The notes under the pieces are model-generated. The model searched no databases. It was not told the origin of the DNA and was given only the letters and a program-made list of their open reading frames with translations. A program made the translations under genes and the position numbers. 13,110 bases of DNA, from positions 1-13,110 of the forward strand of contig CAJUAW010000078.1 in assembly GCA_910584605.1 (NCBI GenBank). The letters run 5' to 3'. Source of the stretch: an uncultured Oscillospiraceae bacterium (GTDB lineage: Bacteria > Bacillota_A > Clostridia > Oscillospirales > Oscillospiraceae). Shown in pieces: positions 6,444-12,783 of the stretch. Position 1 is the first letter of the stretch; the number at the start of each line of letters is the position of its first letter.

Positions 6444-6651
6444 TGCTCTTTATTTGGTTCTAATATATCAGCTCCGCAACTTGATTTTCATTGTAATGCA
6501 TTTTCTCCCAAAAATTGGATTGGAAACAGCTTGTCCCATCGCAAATTTTAACAGGTTGTCTTTACACCATCGCCGCCGGAAAAGGCTTGTCCTACTAACA
6601 ATCCAGTGTTTTCAACGGTTTCCAGCCATGTTGTTCTTGTATGGTCGCCCC
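6444..6651. other. Non-coding end of the mobile element and junction with cotJC
   Basis: This stretch is A/T-richer than both flanks, with no supported gene on either strand up to the truncated cotJC frame. From about 6595 it supplies the foreign 3' end and TAG stop of cotJC. The family sequence of cotJC begins at the GAT codon 6652-6654. I see no integrase, no clear terminal inverted repeat and no insertion sequence here. The attachment site cannot be delimited without the other junction. Confidence 0.5.
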
Positions 6652-7062
6652 ATCGGCGGCCAGGTCCTCGGTCAGGTCAGCGATGACGTCGCCGGTGGAC
6701 TGGATGCTCGCGGCGCTCCAGGGGAAGCCGGAGGCGGCGGTGGGGTAGATGCCGGTGGTGTGGTCCACAAAGTAGGGGGCAAAGGCGGGGTTGGCGCGGA
6801 CCTCGTCGTCGGTGAGGTTCCGGGTCAGCTGATGGACCACCGCCGCCACCATCTCCATGTGGCCCAGCTCCTCGGTTCCGATGTCGGTGAGCAGGCCCTT
6901 AGCCTCCGCGTAGGGCATGGAGTACCGCTGGGACAGATAGCGCATGGATGCGCCCAGCTCGCCGTCGGGCCCGCCGTACTGGCTGATGATAAAGGCGGCC
7001 AGCTTGGGGTTGGGAGTGGCGATCTTCACTGGGAACTGCAGCTTTTTCTCATAATGGAACAT
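6595..7062 (-). pseudogene. cotJC: cotJC, spore coat Mn-catalase-like protein, 3' end replaced
   Basis: The frame encodes 155 residues from ATG 7062 (GAGGTGA site). Residues 1-137, from MFHYEKKLQF through FVDHTTGIYP to TEDLAAD, follow the CotJC/manganese catalase family closely. Residues 138-155 (GATIQEQHGWKPLKTLDC) do not. CotJC proteins are normally about 190-200 residues, so roughly 50-60 C-terminal residues are lost. Of the five expected di-manganese ligands, E35, E65 and H68 are present, but the later Glu and His lie in the missing part, so catalase activity is unlikely. In B. subtilis the protein belongs to the inner spore coat and the operon is sigma-E controlled. It follows the CotJA-CotJB fusion gene by one base. 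The break coincides with the presumed end of the mobile element. A truncated but stable protein is still possible. Confidence 0.8.
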
Positions 7063-7063
7063 G

Positions 7064-7561
7064 TCAATTCACCTCATTCTGGCTGTAATTCCAGGGCCAG
7101 GAGTCCGAAAGCCACTGGAAGCTGTCTCCGGTGGCGGCAGCCTGCGCCGTGACCGGGCCGTATTTGGACTCGTAAGCCGCCTTAGCCGCCTTCTCCATGG
7201 CAGAGAACTGCTTGAACATGGCGAACGCCTCGGCATCGTCCTTGTGGGTGTCCAGGTAGAGGTTCAGCTCCAGGACCACGAATTCCAGCGCCTGGAGCTC
7301 AGCCAGCGGGGTAGCGGGCAGGCTGGAGCCCTCCACCGCCAGATGGAAGGGCAGGTTCAGGCCAGGGAACAGGGTACCGTTGCTCAGCGCCTCGCTCTGA
7401 GCGTATTTTTTGGGATTGTTCTGCTGAAATGGTACATAAGGCACGGACAGTCCCGCACAGGATGGCAGGGTTCCGTTCCCGTCCGGACAACTGGCCTGAG
7501 CCGCCGGGGCGGCCGCAGAGCTGTTCGCGGCGGGCCGGGTGCCGTTTGCTTCAATCAACAA
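7064..7561 (-). CDS. Spore coat protein, CotJA-CotJB fusion
   Basis: The product is 165 residues. The start is TTG 7561, chosen because AGGAGGG (7570-7576) lies eight bases upstream and no ATG or GTG fits. Residues 1-36 are an Ala/Pro/Ser-rich lead with two Cys. Residues 37-78 are CotJA-like (LSVPYVPFQQ, then EALSNGTLFPGLNLPF). Residues 85-160 are CotJB-like (LQALEFVVLELNLYLDTHKD, then a helical middle, YGPV, and FQWLSDSWPWNY). In B. subtilis and most Clostridia these are two separate small genes ahead of cotJC. Here they form one frame with a linker of only about six residues. The protein should join the spore coat together with CotJC. A CATAGAAT on the minus strand at 7630-7637 resembles a sigma-E -10 element, but no matching -35 is clear. 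Confidence 0.85.
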   Translation of the reverse strand: MLIEANGTRPAANSSAAAPAAQASCPDGNGTLPSCAGLSVPYVPFQQNNPKKYAQSEALSNGTLFPGLNLPFHLAVEGSSLPATPLAELQALEFVVLELNLYLDTHKDDAEAFAMFKQFSAMEKAAKAAYESKYGPVTAQAAATGDSFQWLSDSWPWNYSQNEVN

Positions 7562-7707
7562 GGGAAATTCCCTCCTTCATTCAATCAGGAGGACGGGCGC
7601 GGGGAGCGCACAGCGTCCCCCTTGAACCATTCTATGAGTCAGGCAGTCAAAGGGGTACACGCATACCGGCCCTGTCCATTCCATAGGATAGGAAGGAGGT
7701 GGTCGTA

Positions 7708-8418
7708 TTGAAAAAAGGCATCCTGCTGGCGGGGGCACTCCTTGGGACCGTGATCCTGCTGGTGTTGGCTCTGAATCGTTTGGACCGCATAATGGCGCCA
7801 GCCATGGAGCCGGCGGCAATCCAGCGGACAGGGCCGCTCGTACTGGACGCCGGGCACGGGGGCGAGGACGGGGGAGCGGTCTCCCTCACCGGCGCGCCGG
7901 AGAGCGGGATCAACCTGGCCATTGTGCTCAAGCTCCGGGATGTGTTGGGGCTGTATGGTGTAGACCCTATTCTCCTCCGGGAGACTGACATTTCCCTGCA
8001 CGATGAAAGCGCGGATACGCTCCGGGAGAAAAAGCGGTCCGACCTGAAGAATCGGGTGGCCGCAGTGGAGGACGTGGAGGGCAGCACCCTCCTGAGCATC
8101 CACCAAAATACCTATCCTGGCAGCCAATACCACGGAACCCATGTATTTTACGCGCCCACAGAGGGCTCACAACCGCTGGCGGAGCACATCCAAACCAGCA
8201 TCAAAGCGGCCCTTCAGCCGGACAACGAACGGGCAGTCAAGCAGATCCCGGATACCGTCTACATTATGAACCACGTCACCTGTCCCGCAGTCCTGATCGA
8301 GTGCGGCTTTCTCACCAATCCGGAGGAGGAGGCCCTCCTGCGGGACGAGGAGTACCAGCGCAAGCTGGCCGCTGTCATCGCCGGGGCTTGGCTGACGATG
8401 CCGGATCAGGCGGGGTAG
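7708..8418 (+). CDS. cwlD: N-acetylmuramoyl-L-alanine amidase CwlD (spore cortex)
   Basis: The product is 236 residues. TTG 7708 is taken as start because GGAAGGAGG at 7691-7699 sits eight bases upstream; an in-frame GTG at 7699 overlaps that site and is unlikely. Residues 3-22 form an uncleaved signal or membrane anchor (KKGILLAGALLGTVILLVLA). The Amidase_3 domain follows with zinc ligands H50 (LVLDAGHGGEDGG), E65 (ESGIN) and H132 (LSIHQN), and catalytic E198 (VLIECGFLTNPEEE). CwlD removes the peptide from muramic acid so that muramic-delta-lactam can form in the cortex, which is required for germination. It is divergent from the cotJ genes, fitting sporulation-stage expression. Forespore sigma-like GCATA (7661) and CATA (7682) motifs lie upstream but are weak matches. 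Confidence 0.88.
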   Translation: MKKGILLAGALLGTVILLVLALNRLDRIMAPAMEPAAIQRTGPLVLDAGHGGEDGGAVSLTGAPESGINLAIVLKLRDVLGLYGVDPILLRETDISLHDESADTLREKKRSDLKNRVAAVEDVEGSTLLSIHQNTYPGSQYHGTHVFYAPTEGSQPLAEHIQTSIKAALQPDNERAVKQIPDTVYIMNHVTCPAVLIECGFLTNPEEEALLRDEEYQRKLAAVIAGAWLTMPDQAG

Positions 8419-8422
8419 ACCC

Positions 8423-8451
8423 TTTACATTTCCAAACAATACTGGTACAAT
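8423..8451 (+). promoter_or_regulatory. Sigma-A promoter upstream of radA
   Basis: The -35 is TTTACA (8423-8428) and the -10 is TACAAT (8446-8451), separated by 17 bases, with an extended TGG directly before the -10. Transcription would begin near 8458, leaving about 70 bases of leader. It starts just after the cwlD stop, so radA is not dependent on cwlD transcription. Confidence 0.72.
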
Positions 8452-8529
8452 AAACGCGATCCAAAGAGGACAGAGGGAAACCGTGGTAGATGCAGCCAAC
8501 AAAAAACTGCTTTGAACAGAGGAAAAAAG

Positions 8530-9900
8530 ATGAAAGCGAAAACCTTATTTTATTGTACTTCCTGTGGCAACGAGTACCCCAAGTGGCAGGGACAGTGTCC
8601 GGCCTGCCGGGCCTGGAACACCATCGAGGAGCGCCCGGCGGAGAAAGCCGCAAAGCGTTCCAGTCCGATCAAGGGCGGCTCCTCCTCTGGGGTGGCCATT
8701 AACCGGCCCAGACCCATGAAGGAGGTGGAAACCACCGACGAGCTGCGCTTTGCCACCGGGATGGGGGAGCTGGACCGGGTCTTGGGCGGCGGTGCGGTGA
8801 AGGGCTCCCTGGTGCTGGTGGGCGGCGCGCCTGGCATCGGCAAATCTACCCTGATGCTGCAGATCTGTGACAGCCTCTGCCGCTTCGCCACGGTGCTGTA
8901 TGTATCCGGGGAGGAGTCGGAGCGGCAGATTAAGCTGCGGGCAGAGCGCCTGAAGGTTTGCGGGGAGGGCCTGTATCTGCTGGCGGAAACCAATTTGGAG
9001 AATCTGGTGGACGCAGTCCATCAGCTCCAGCCTGATGTATTGATCGTGGACTCCATTCAAACCCTGTACCACGGGGATGTGACCTCAGCCCCAGGCAGTG
9101 TAAGCCAGGTAAAGGAATGTACCTTGACACTGATGCAGCTGGCGAAAGGGGAGGGCATCACCGTTTTTGTCATTGGCCACGTCAATAAAGAGGGTTCCAT
9201 CGCCGGGCCGAAGGTGCTGGAGCACATGGTGGACTGCGTCCTCTACTTTGAAGGCGAACGGCACATGCTCTACCGCATCCTTCGGGCGGCAAAAAACCGG
9301 TTCGGAGCCACCAACGAGATCGGCGTGTTCGAGATGGAGGACGGCGGCCTCACCGAGGTACCCAACCCCTCAGAGGCCATGCTGGCCGGACGGCCCACCG
9401 GGACCTCCGGCACCTGCGTCACCTGCGTCATGGAGGGGATCCGTCCCGTGCTGGCGGAGATTCAGGCGCTGGTGGTGCCCTCCAGCCTCGGCAATCCCAG
9501 GCGGGTAAGCAACGGCTTCGAGTACAACCGCTCCATGCTGCTGCTGGCGGTCCTGGAGAAACGGGGCGGACTGATGGTCGGAGGCTGCGACGCCTATATC
9601 AATGTGATTGGCGGTCTGTATCTGGAGGAGCCAGCCGCTGACCTGGCGGCCATCCTGGCTTTGGCCTCCAGCTTTCGGGATAAGCCCGTTCCTCATGACT
9701 TGGCCGCCATCGGAGAGGTGGGTCTGACCGGTGAGCTGCGGGCCGCCAGTGCCCTGGGGCAGCGGCTGGCAGAGGTAAAGCGGTTGGGCTTTACAAAGTG
9801 CATGATCCCAAAGCGGATCCAGGGAAAACTAGCTGTCCCCGAAGGGCTGGAGTTGATTCAGGTGTCCAACATTCGTGAGGCTATGGCCGCCCTGCTTTGA
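8530..9900 (+). CDS. radA: DNA repair protein RadA
   Basis: The product is 456 residues, the usual family length. ATG 8530 with AGAGG seven bases upstream is preferred over an in-frame TTG at 8512. The N-terminal zinc finger has C9, C12, C23 and C26 (FYCTSCGNEYPKWQGQCPAC). The RecA-like ATPase has Walker A GGAPGIGKST (98-107), Walker B LIVDS (171-175) and the RadA-specific KNRFG motif (255-259). The C-terminal Lon-protease-like domain includes GGLYLEEPAADLAAILALAS and the FRDKPVP segment. RadA is a DnaB-like helicase that drives branch migration during RecA-mediated recombination and repair. The gene has its own promoter. Its last 72 bases overlap a convergent small gene. Confidence 0.95.
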   Translation: MKAKTLFYCTSCGNEYPKWQGQCPACRAWNTIEERPAEKAAKRSSPIKGGSSSGVAINRPRPMKEVETTDELRFATGMGELDRVLGGGAVKGSLVLVGGAPGIGKSTLMLQICDSLCRFATVLYVSGEESERQIKLRAERLKVCGEGLYLLAETNLENLVDAVHQLQPDVLIVDSIQTLYHGDVTSAPGSVSQVKECTLTLMQLAKGEGITVFVIGHVNKEGSIAGPKVLEHMVDCVLYFEGERHMLYRILRAAKNRFGATNEIGVFEMEDGGLTEVPNPSEAMLAGRPTGTSGTCVTCVMEGIRPVLAEIQALVVPSSLGNPRRVSNGFEYNRSMLLLAVLEKRGGLMVGGCDAYINVIGGLYLEEPAADLAAILALASSFRDKPVPHDLAAIGEVGLTGELRAASALGQRLAEVKRLGFTKCMIPKRIQGKLAVPEGLELIQVSNIREAMAALL

Positions 9901-10023
9901 CTGTACAGGCACGAAGTTGACACAGCGAGACCCACTTGCCTCTCCGCTGGAAGCGGCTCGGGACAGGGAGCAGTAACCGTCCTTTTGATAGACGCAGGGG
10001 TCTGTACAGGCAATCAAGCTCAT
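9829..10023 (-). CDS. Small cysteine-rich protein of unknown function
   Basis: The product is 64 residues. ATG 10023 is chosen because GAGGAGG lies eight bases upstream; another in-frame ATG at 10029 is too close to that site. It begins MSLIACTDPCVYQKDGYCSL, with Cys at 6, 10, 18 and 34. This pattern (CxxxCVYQKDGYC) is known in very small clostridial proteins often mislabelled hydroxymyristoyl-ACP dehydratase. Four Cys suggest metal or Fe-S binding, or disulfides. The last 24 codons are read antisense to the end of radA and look non-conserved (GGHSLTNVGHLNQLQPFGDS). That tail is probably drift into the neighbour after loss of an earlier stop. No clear promoter is visible. Confidence 0.6.
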   Translation of the reverse strand: MSLIACTDPCVYQKDGYCSLSRAASSGEASGSRCVNFVPVQSKQGGHSLTNVGHLNQLQPFGDS

Positions 10024-10076
10024 AAGCATTTCCTCCTCTGCAAACGGAAGTAGTATCTGTGCAAAACGGAACAAAT

Positions 10077-10117
10077 ATGCAAACCGTGCCAGCCATAGCG
10101 GCTGGCACGGTTTGCAT
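10077..10117 (-). terminator. Long perfect hairpin, terminator of tcdA
   Basis: ATGCAAACCGTGCCAGCC (10077-10094) and its exact complement (10100-10117) form an 18-bp stem with a 5-base loop. On the minus strand it overlaps the tcdA stop codon by one base and is followed by ATTTGTTCCGTTTT. The T-run is imperfect. It may also insulate radA from the plus side. Confidence 0.75.
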
Positions 10118-10857
10118 CATTCGCTCAGCTCCCGGACGATCACAGAGGCCATCAACAGACCAGCTGCGGCGGGGACAAATGGGGTGGAACCCGGCGTATC
10201 CCGCCGTGCAGTGGAGCCTGGACGGGTATCGGACTGCTGGGGAACTTCCAGCTCCGCCAGACCCATCGGAGCGGTTGGCAATTCGGTTGAGCAGACCACC
10301 TTCAAGTGGCTGATTCCCCGCTTGCGCAGCTCCTTGCGCATGGTGCGGGCCAGAGGACAGCCCTGGGTTTTAGAGAGGTCGGTGACCATCAGCGCGGAGG
10401 GATCGAATTTGTTTCCGGTCCCCATGGCGCTGACGATCTTTACCTGTAATGCGTTACACCTTGTCACCAATTCCAGCTTAGCGGTTACGGTGTCGATGCA
10501 GTCCGCCACATAGTCGTACTGAGACAGGTCTACCTGATCCCCGTTGGAGGGGAGATAAAACATGCGGACCGCCTTCACCTGACAATGCGGATTGATGTCC
10601 AGCACCCGCCGGGCCATCACTTCCGCCTTGGGTTGGCCAATGGTAGAGTGGAGGGCGGCAATCTGCCGGTTCAGGTTGCTTTCCGACACGGTATCGTCGT
10701 CATATAGATGTAAAGTGCCTACGCCTGACCGCGCTAGAGCCTCAACGGCATAGCCGCCTACGCCTCCCACGCCAAAGACTGCCACCTTGGCCCTTCGCAG
10801 CCGTTCCAGAGGCTCGTCTCCCACCAGAAGGCGGGTGCGGATGAATTGGTCGGACAT
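10117..10857 (-). CDS. tcdA: tRNA threonylcarbamoyladenosine dehydratase TcdA
   Basis: The product is 246 residues with an AAGGAGG site before ATG 10857. It is an E1-like (ThiF/MoeB) adenylating enzyme. The nucleotide-binding glycine motif FGVGGVGGYAVEALARSGVG spans about 28-47. DDDTVSESNLNRQ (about 53-65) is the ATP/Mg segment with the conserved Asn-Arg-Gln, and YVADCIDTVTAKL is the conserved centre. The Cys pair of ThiF-type zinc sites is not evident, as is typical of the TcdA/CsdL branch. The enzyme cyclises t6A37 to ct6A on ANN-decoding tRNAs, improving decoding. It lies 12 bp after the stop of the HTH/SOR-like regulator, so the two are likely cotranscribed from the promoter at 11476-11504. 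Confidence 0.9.
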   Translation of the reverse strand: MSDQFIRTRLLVGDEPLERLRRAKVAVFGVGGVGGYAVEALARSGVGTLHLYDDDTVSESNLNRQIAALHSTIGQPKAEVMARRVLDINPHCQVKAVRMFYLPSNGDQVDLSQYDYVADCIDTVTAKLELVTRCNALQVKIVSAMGTGNKFDPSALMVTDLSKTQGCPLARTMRKELRKRGISHLKVVCSTELPTAPMGLAELEVPQQSDTRPGSTARRDTPGSTPFVPAAAGLLMASVIVRELSE

Positions 10858-10869
10858 GCTGTGTCCTCC

Positions 10870-11454
10870 TTATATAAGCTGTTGGAATAATCCATGCTGG
10901 GTGCAGTACCATAGCAAAATGCCGTGGCCAAAGCAGGGGATGCGGATTTGCAGATCCCACTCGGGGTAGAGACGGCGGATCATGACGCTGTCCCCGGTGA
11001 GCAGGGCCGCAAAGGAGATGAAGTGCTCCTTGCTCATAGGGTGGGGTGAGGAGATGAACCAGCTGTCATCCAGTTTCTCCACCGAAAGCTTGTCCGCACC
11101 CTCCGCCTTTTGGGGCTCCAGAGGGAGCAGCGTCCTGCCGCAGCAGGACGCGCCCATTTCCGCAGCGGCAGTAATCAGGTTGCCACAGCTGGGGCAGACA
11201 TAAAAACGCAGTTTTTTCATATTGCCTCTTTCCTGGTCATTGGCGTCCAGTGAACCGGAGAGAAGCGTTTCCAGTCCGACGCCCAGAACCCTTGAAATTT
11301 CAGGGAGGAGGGATACGTCCGGACACCCCAGGCCCCGCTCCCATTTGCTCACAGCCTTGTCGCCCACACCGATGGCCTCGGCCAGCGCCTTCTGGGTCAG
11401 TCCCTTTTGGGTACGCAGAGCCCGGATGAGCCCGCCAGTTTTTACTTGGTCCAT
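10870..11454 (-). CDS. HTH (XRE) regulator fused to a desulfoferrodoxin/superoxide-reductase-like domain
   Basis: The product is 194 residues from ATG 11454, with GGAGGTGA upstream. Residues 8-65 are a classic XRE/HTH_3 domain (IRALRTQKGLTQKALAEAIG, then VGDKAVSKWERGLGCPDVSL). Residues 83-110 match a desulforedoxin knuckle: CPSCGN with C87 and C90, then a CC pair, C104 and C105. Residues 136-190 match the superoxide-reductase iron-site half: HPMSKEHFISF with H138 and H144 six apart, and WYCTQHGLF with C184 and H187 three apart. These equal four of the five iron ligands of the 2Fe enzyme (H69, H75, C116, H119). The first ligand and its catalytic Lys loop (KHVP) are absent. It probably senses redox state or metal with no true reductase role, regulating itself and tcdA or distant targets; that is inference. 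Confidence 0.78.
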   Translation of the reverse strand: MDQVKTGGLIRALRTQKGLTQKALAEAIGVGDKAVSKWERGLGCPDVSLLPEISRVLGVGLETLLSGSLDANDQERGNMKKLRFYVCPSCGNLITAAAEMGASCCGRTLLPLEPQKAEGADKLSVEKLDDSWFISSPHPMSKEHFISFAALLTGDSVMIRRLYPEWDLQIRIPCFGHGILLWYCTQHGLFQQLI

Positions 11455-11475
11455 ATGTCCTCACCTCCTGAAAAC

Positions 11476-11504
11476 AGGATAGCAGATGCTTGCCAAAAAG
11501 ACAA
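11476..11504 (-). promoter_or_regulatory. Sigma-A promoter of the HTH/SOR-like gene and tcdA
   Basis: On the minus strand TTGTCT (11499-11504) and TATCCT (11476-11481) are separated by exactly 17 bases. Transcription would start near 11469, very close to the GGAGGTGA site, so the leader is short. An autoregulating XRE protein would be expected to bind here, but no clear inverted repeat is seen. Confidence 0.65.
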
Positions 11505-11524
11505 TCGCCGCTCCGTCGAGTTTG

Positions 11525-11953
11525 TCAGTACCGCATATACTGCCTCTTAAATCCCTCCAGGCGCAAAATATCCCGCCCATAGACAAAAATCCGGTATGCG
11601 GTCTGTCCTGACCGGTAGCCCAGAATATCGTTTCGTTTATACCGGATTCCCATGAGTTTCAGCTTAAATCCGGCCTTTTGGATCTGCTTTTTGTCCAATG
11701 TAAAGGCGACCATGTGGGCCTTGCACCAGGGGTCCTTGTCCAGCTTAGCCAGGGTGAAAGCCACCAGCTCCTCCTCTGTAGGGAAGGCCTTGAGCAGGGT
11801 CTCGTGGCCCCGCTCGGAGGAGAACAGGCAATATCCCAGTGCGCAGGACTTTACCACCAAGCCCTCATAGGCGTAATGACGGCCAATGGTGATACAATCA
11901 AAGTTGTAGCAGTTTTCCTCCAGATATCGCTCCAGCTCCTGAATTGTTTTCAT
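11525..11953 (-). CDS. Hypothetical protein, 142 residues
   Basis: I do not recognise a family. ATG 11953 is preferred over an in-frame ATG at 11974 because AAAGGGGG is spaced seven bases from it. The product starts MKTIQELERYLEENCYNF and is soluble and basic, with no membrane segment or signal peptide. There is an acidic amphipathic helix (FPTEEELVAFTLAKLDKDPW, about 58-77) and an Arg/Tyr-rich C-terminal third (YKRNDILGYRSGQTAYRIFV). Five Cys are scattered without a metal-site pattern. It lies between the dapB terminator and the HTH/SOR promoter, so it is probably a single-gene unit, although no strong promoter is visible in the 60-bp gap to dapB. The good ribosome site and the absence of competing frames support a real gene. 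Confidence 0.7.
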   Translation of the reverse strand: MKTIQELERYLEENCYNFDCITIGRHYAYEGLVVKSCALGYCLFSSERGHETLLKAFPTEEELVAFTLAKLDKDPWCKAHMVAFTLDKKQIQKAGFKLKLMGIRYKRNDILGYRSGQTAYRIFVYGRDILRLEGFKRQYMRY

Positions 11954-11973
11954 CCATATGCCCCCTTTTGGCA

Positions 11974-12010
11974 AAAACCGCCCCTTGTCCTTGAAACAGA
12001 GGGCGGTTTT
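11974..12010 (-). terminator. Intrinsic terminator of the dapA-dapB operon
   Basis: AAAACCGCCC (11974-11983) pairs perfectly with GGGCGGTTTT (12001-12010) around a 17-base loop. On the minus strand it begins 5 bp after the dapB stop and ends in GGCGGTTTTTGCC. The stem is symmetric, so it may act in both directions. Confidence 0.75.
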
Positions 12011-12015
12011 CAGCG

Positions 12016-12771
12016 TTATTTCACTAAGCAGCTCATGTCATACAAGCCAGGTGCTTTTACTCCGGCGATAAATTTCGCGGCCTCCACCGCGCCCTGGGCG
12101 AAGATCTCCCGGGAGAGGGCCGTGTGACGGATCTCCATGATCTCGTCGTGACCGGCGAAGATGATCTCGTGCTCGCCCACGATGGTGCCGCCCCGGACGG
12201 CGGAAATGCCGATCTCCTTCTTGTCACGGGGCTGGCGGGTCGAGTGGCGCTCGTAGACGTACTCCGTCTCATGTCCGCAGGACTGAGCTGCCGCGTCCGC
12301 GATCATCAGGGCGGTGCCGGAGGGGGCGTCCACCTTGCGGCGGTGGTGGCGCTCCACGATCTCGATGTCGCAGCTCTCACCCAAAACAGAGGCGGCCTTT
12401 TTCACCAGCTCCAGCAGGACGTTGATGCCCAGGGACATGTTGGCGGAGCGGAAAATGGGGACCTCCAGGGCGGCGGCGCCAATCTGGGCCACCTGCTCGG
12501 GAGAATAGCCTGTGGTGGCCAGCACCAGGGGAATTTTCCGGGCTCTGGCAAACTCCAGCAGTCCGTCCAGCGCAGCGGGGGAGGAGAAATCGATCACTGC
12601 GTCCGCCTCACCGGTGAACTGGGCAGGGGAGGTGAACACGGGGAACTCCCGGTCCGCGGCCCCCAGCACGTCGAAGCCTGCCGTGCTCTCCAAAGCGGGG
12701 TCGGCCTCGCACAGCTCCGCCACCACCCGGCCCATGTGGCCGTTGCAGCCGGAAATGATTATCTTCAGCAT
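12016..12771 (-). CDS. dapB: 4-hydroxy-tetrahydrodipicolinate reductase DapB
   Basis: The product is 251 residues, near the usual 250-270. ATG 12771 has TAAGGAG upstream. The N-terminal Rossmann domain carries the nucleotide motif SGCNGHMGR (7-15) and DFSSP (61-65), with ATTGYS at 85-90. The substrate domain has the signature ERHHRRKVDAPSGTA (140-154), with catalytic H142 and K146 by comparison with H159 and K163 of the E. coli enzyme. It reduces the DapA product with NAD(P)H in the diaminopimelate/lysine route. In spore formers the same route feeds peptidoglycan and dipicolinate. It follows dapA by 12 bp and is terminated by the hairpin at 11974-12010. Confidence 0.95.
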   Translation of the reverse strand: MLKIIISGCNGHMGRVVAELCEADPALESTAGFDVLGAADREFPVFTSPAQFTGEADAVIDFSSPAALDGLLEFARARKIPLVLATTGYSPEQVAQIGAAALEVPIFRSANMSLGINVLLELVKKAASVLGESCDIEIVERHHRRKVDAPSGTALMIADAAAQSCGHETEYVYERHSTRQPRDKKEIGISAVRGGTIVGEHEIIFAGHDEIMEIRHTALSREIFAQGAVEAAKFIAGVKAPGLYDMSCLVK

Positions 12772-12783
12772 AGGGAAAACTCC

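Larger units (their letters stand above)
1..6651. mobile_element. Right-hand part of an integrated mobile element (conjugative-transposon type), left end outside window
   Basis: The stretch combines three small sigma-70/HTH-like genes of the kind carried by Tn916/Tn1549-like clostridial elements with an immunity transporter and two-component cargo. It ends where the host gene cotJC loses its family sequence (near 6651). No integrase, relaxase or transfer gene is visible, so those would lie left of position 1. The exact end cannot be set from one side: no second junction is available to define the direct repeat. What is seen is the truncated host gene and the backbone-like genes. That they belong to one element is inference. 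Confidence 0.6.

Noticed and set aside
6427..7152. Plus-strand 241-residue ORF
   Set aside because: It is antisense to cotJC and the CotJA-CotJB gene, rich in Gly/Val from complementing high-GC codons, and lacks a ribosome site.
7628..7688. Paired CCATTC-type motifs and sporulation sigma-like boxes between the cotJ genes and cwlD
   Set aside because: CATAGAAT (minus strand) resembles a sigma-E -10 and GCATA/CATA (plus strand) a sigma-G pair, but matching -35 or full -10 consensus bases are missing. They are mentioned in the gene entries only.
9901..10012. Direct repeat CTGTACAGGCA at 9901-9911 and 10002-10012
   Set aside because: There are only two 11-bp copies, and both lie inside the small Cys-rich coding region in different reading frames. 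No regulatory geometry was seen, so this is probably chance.
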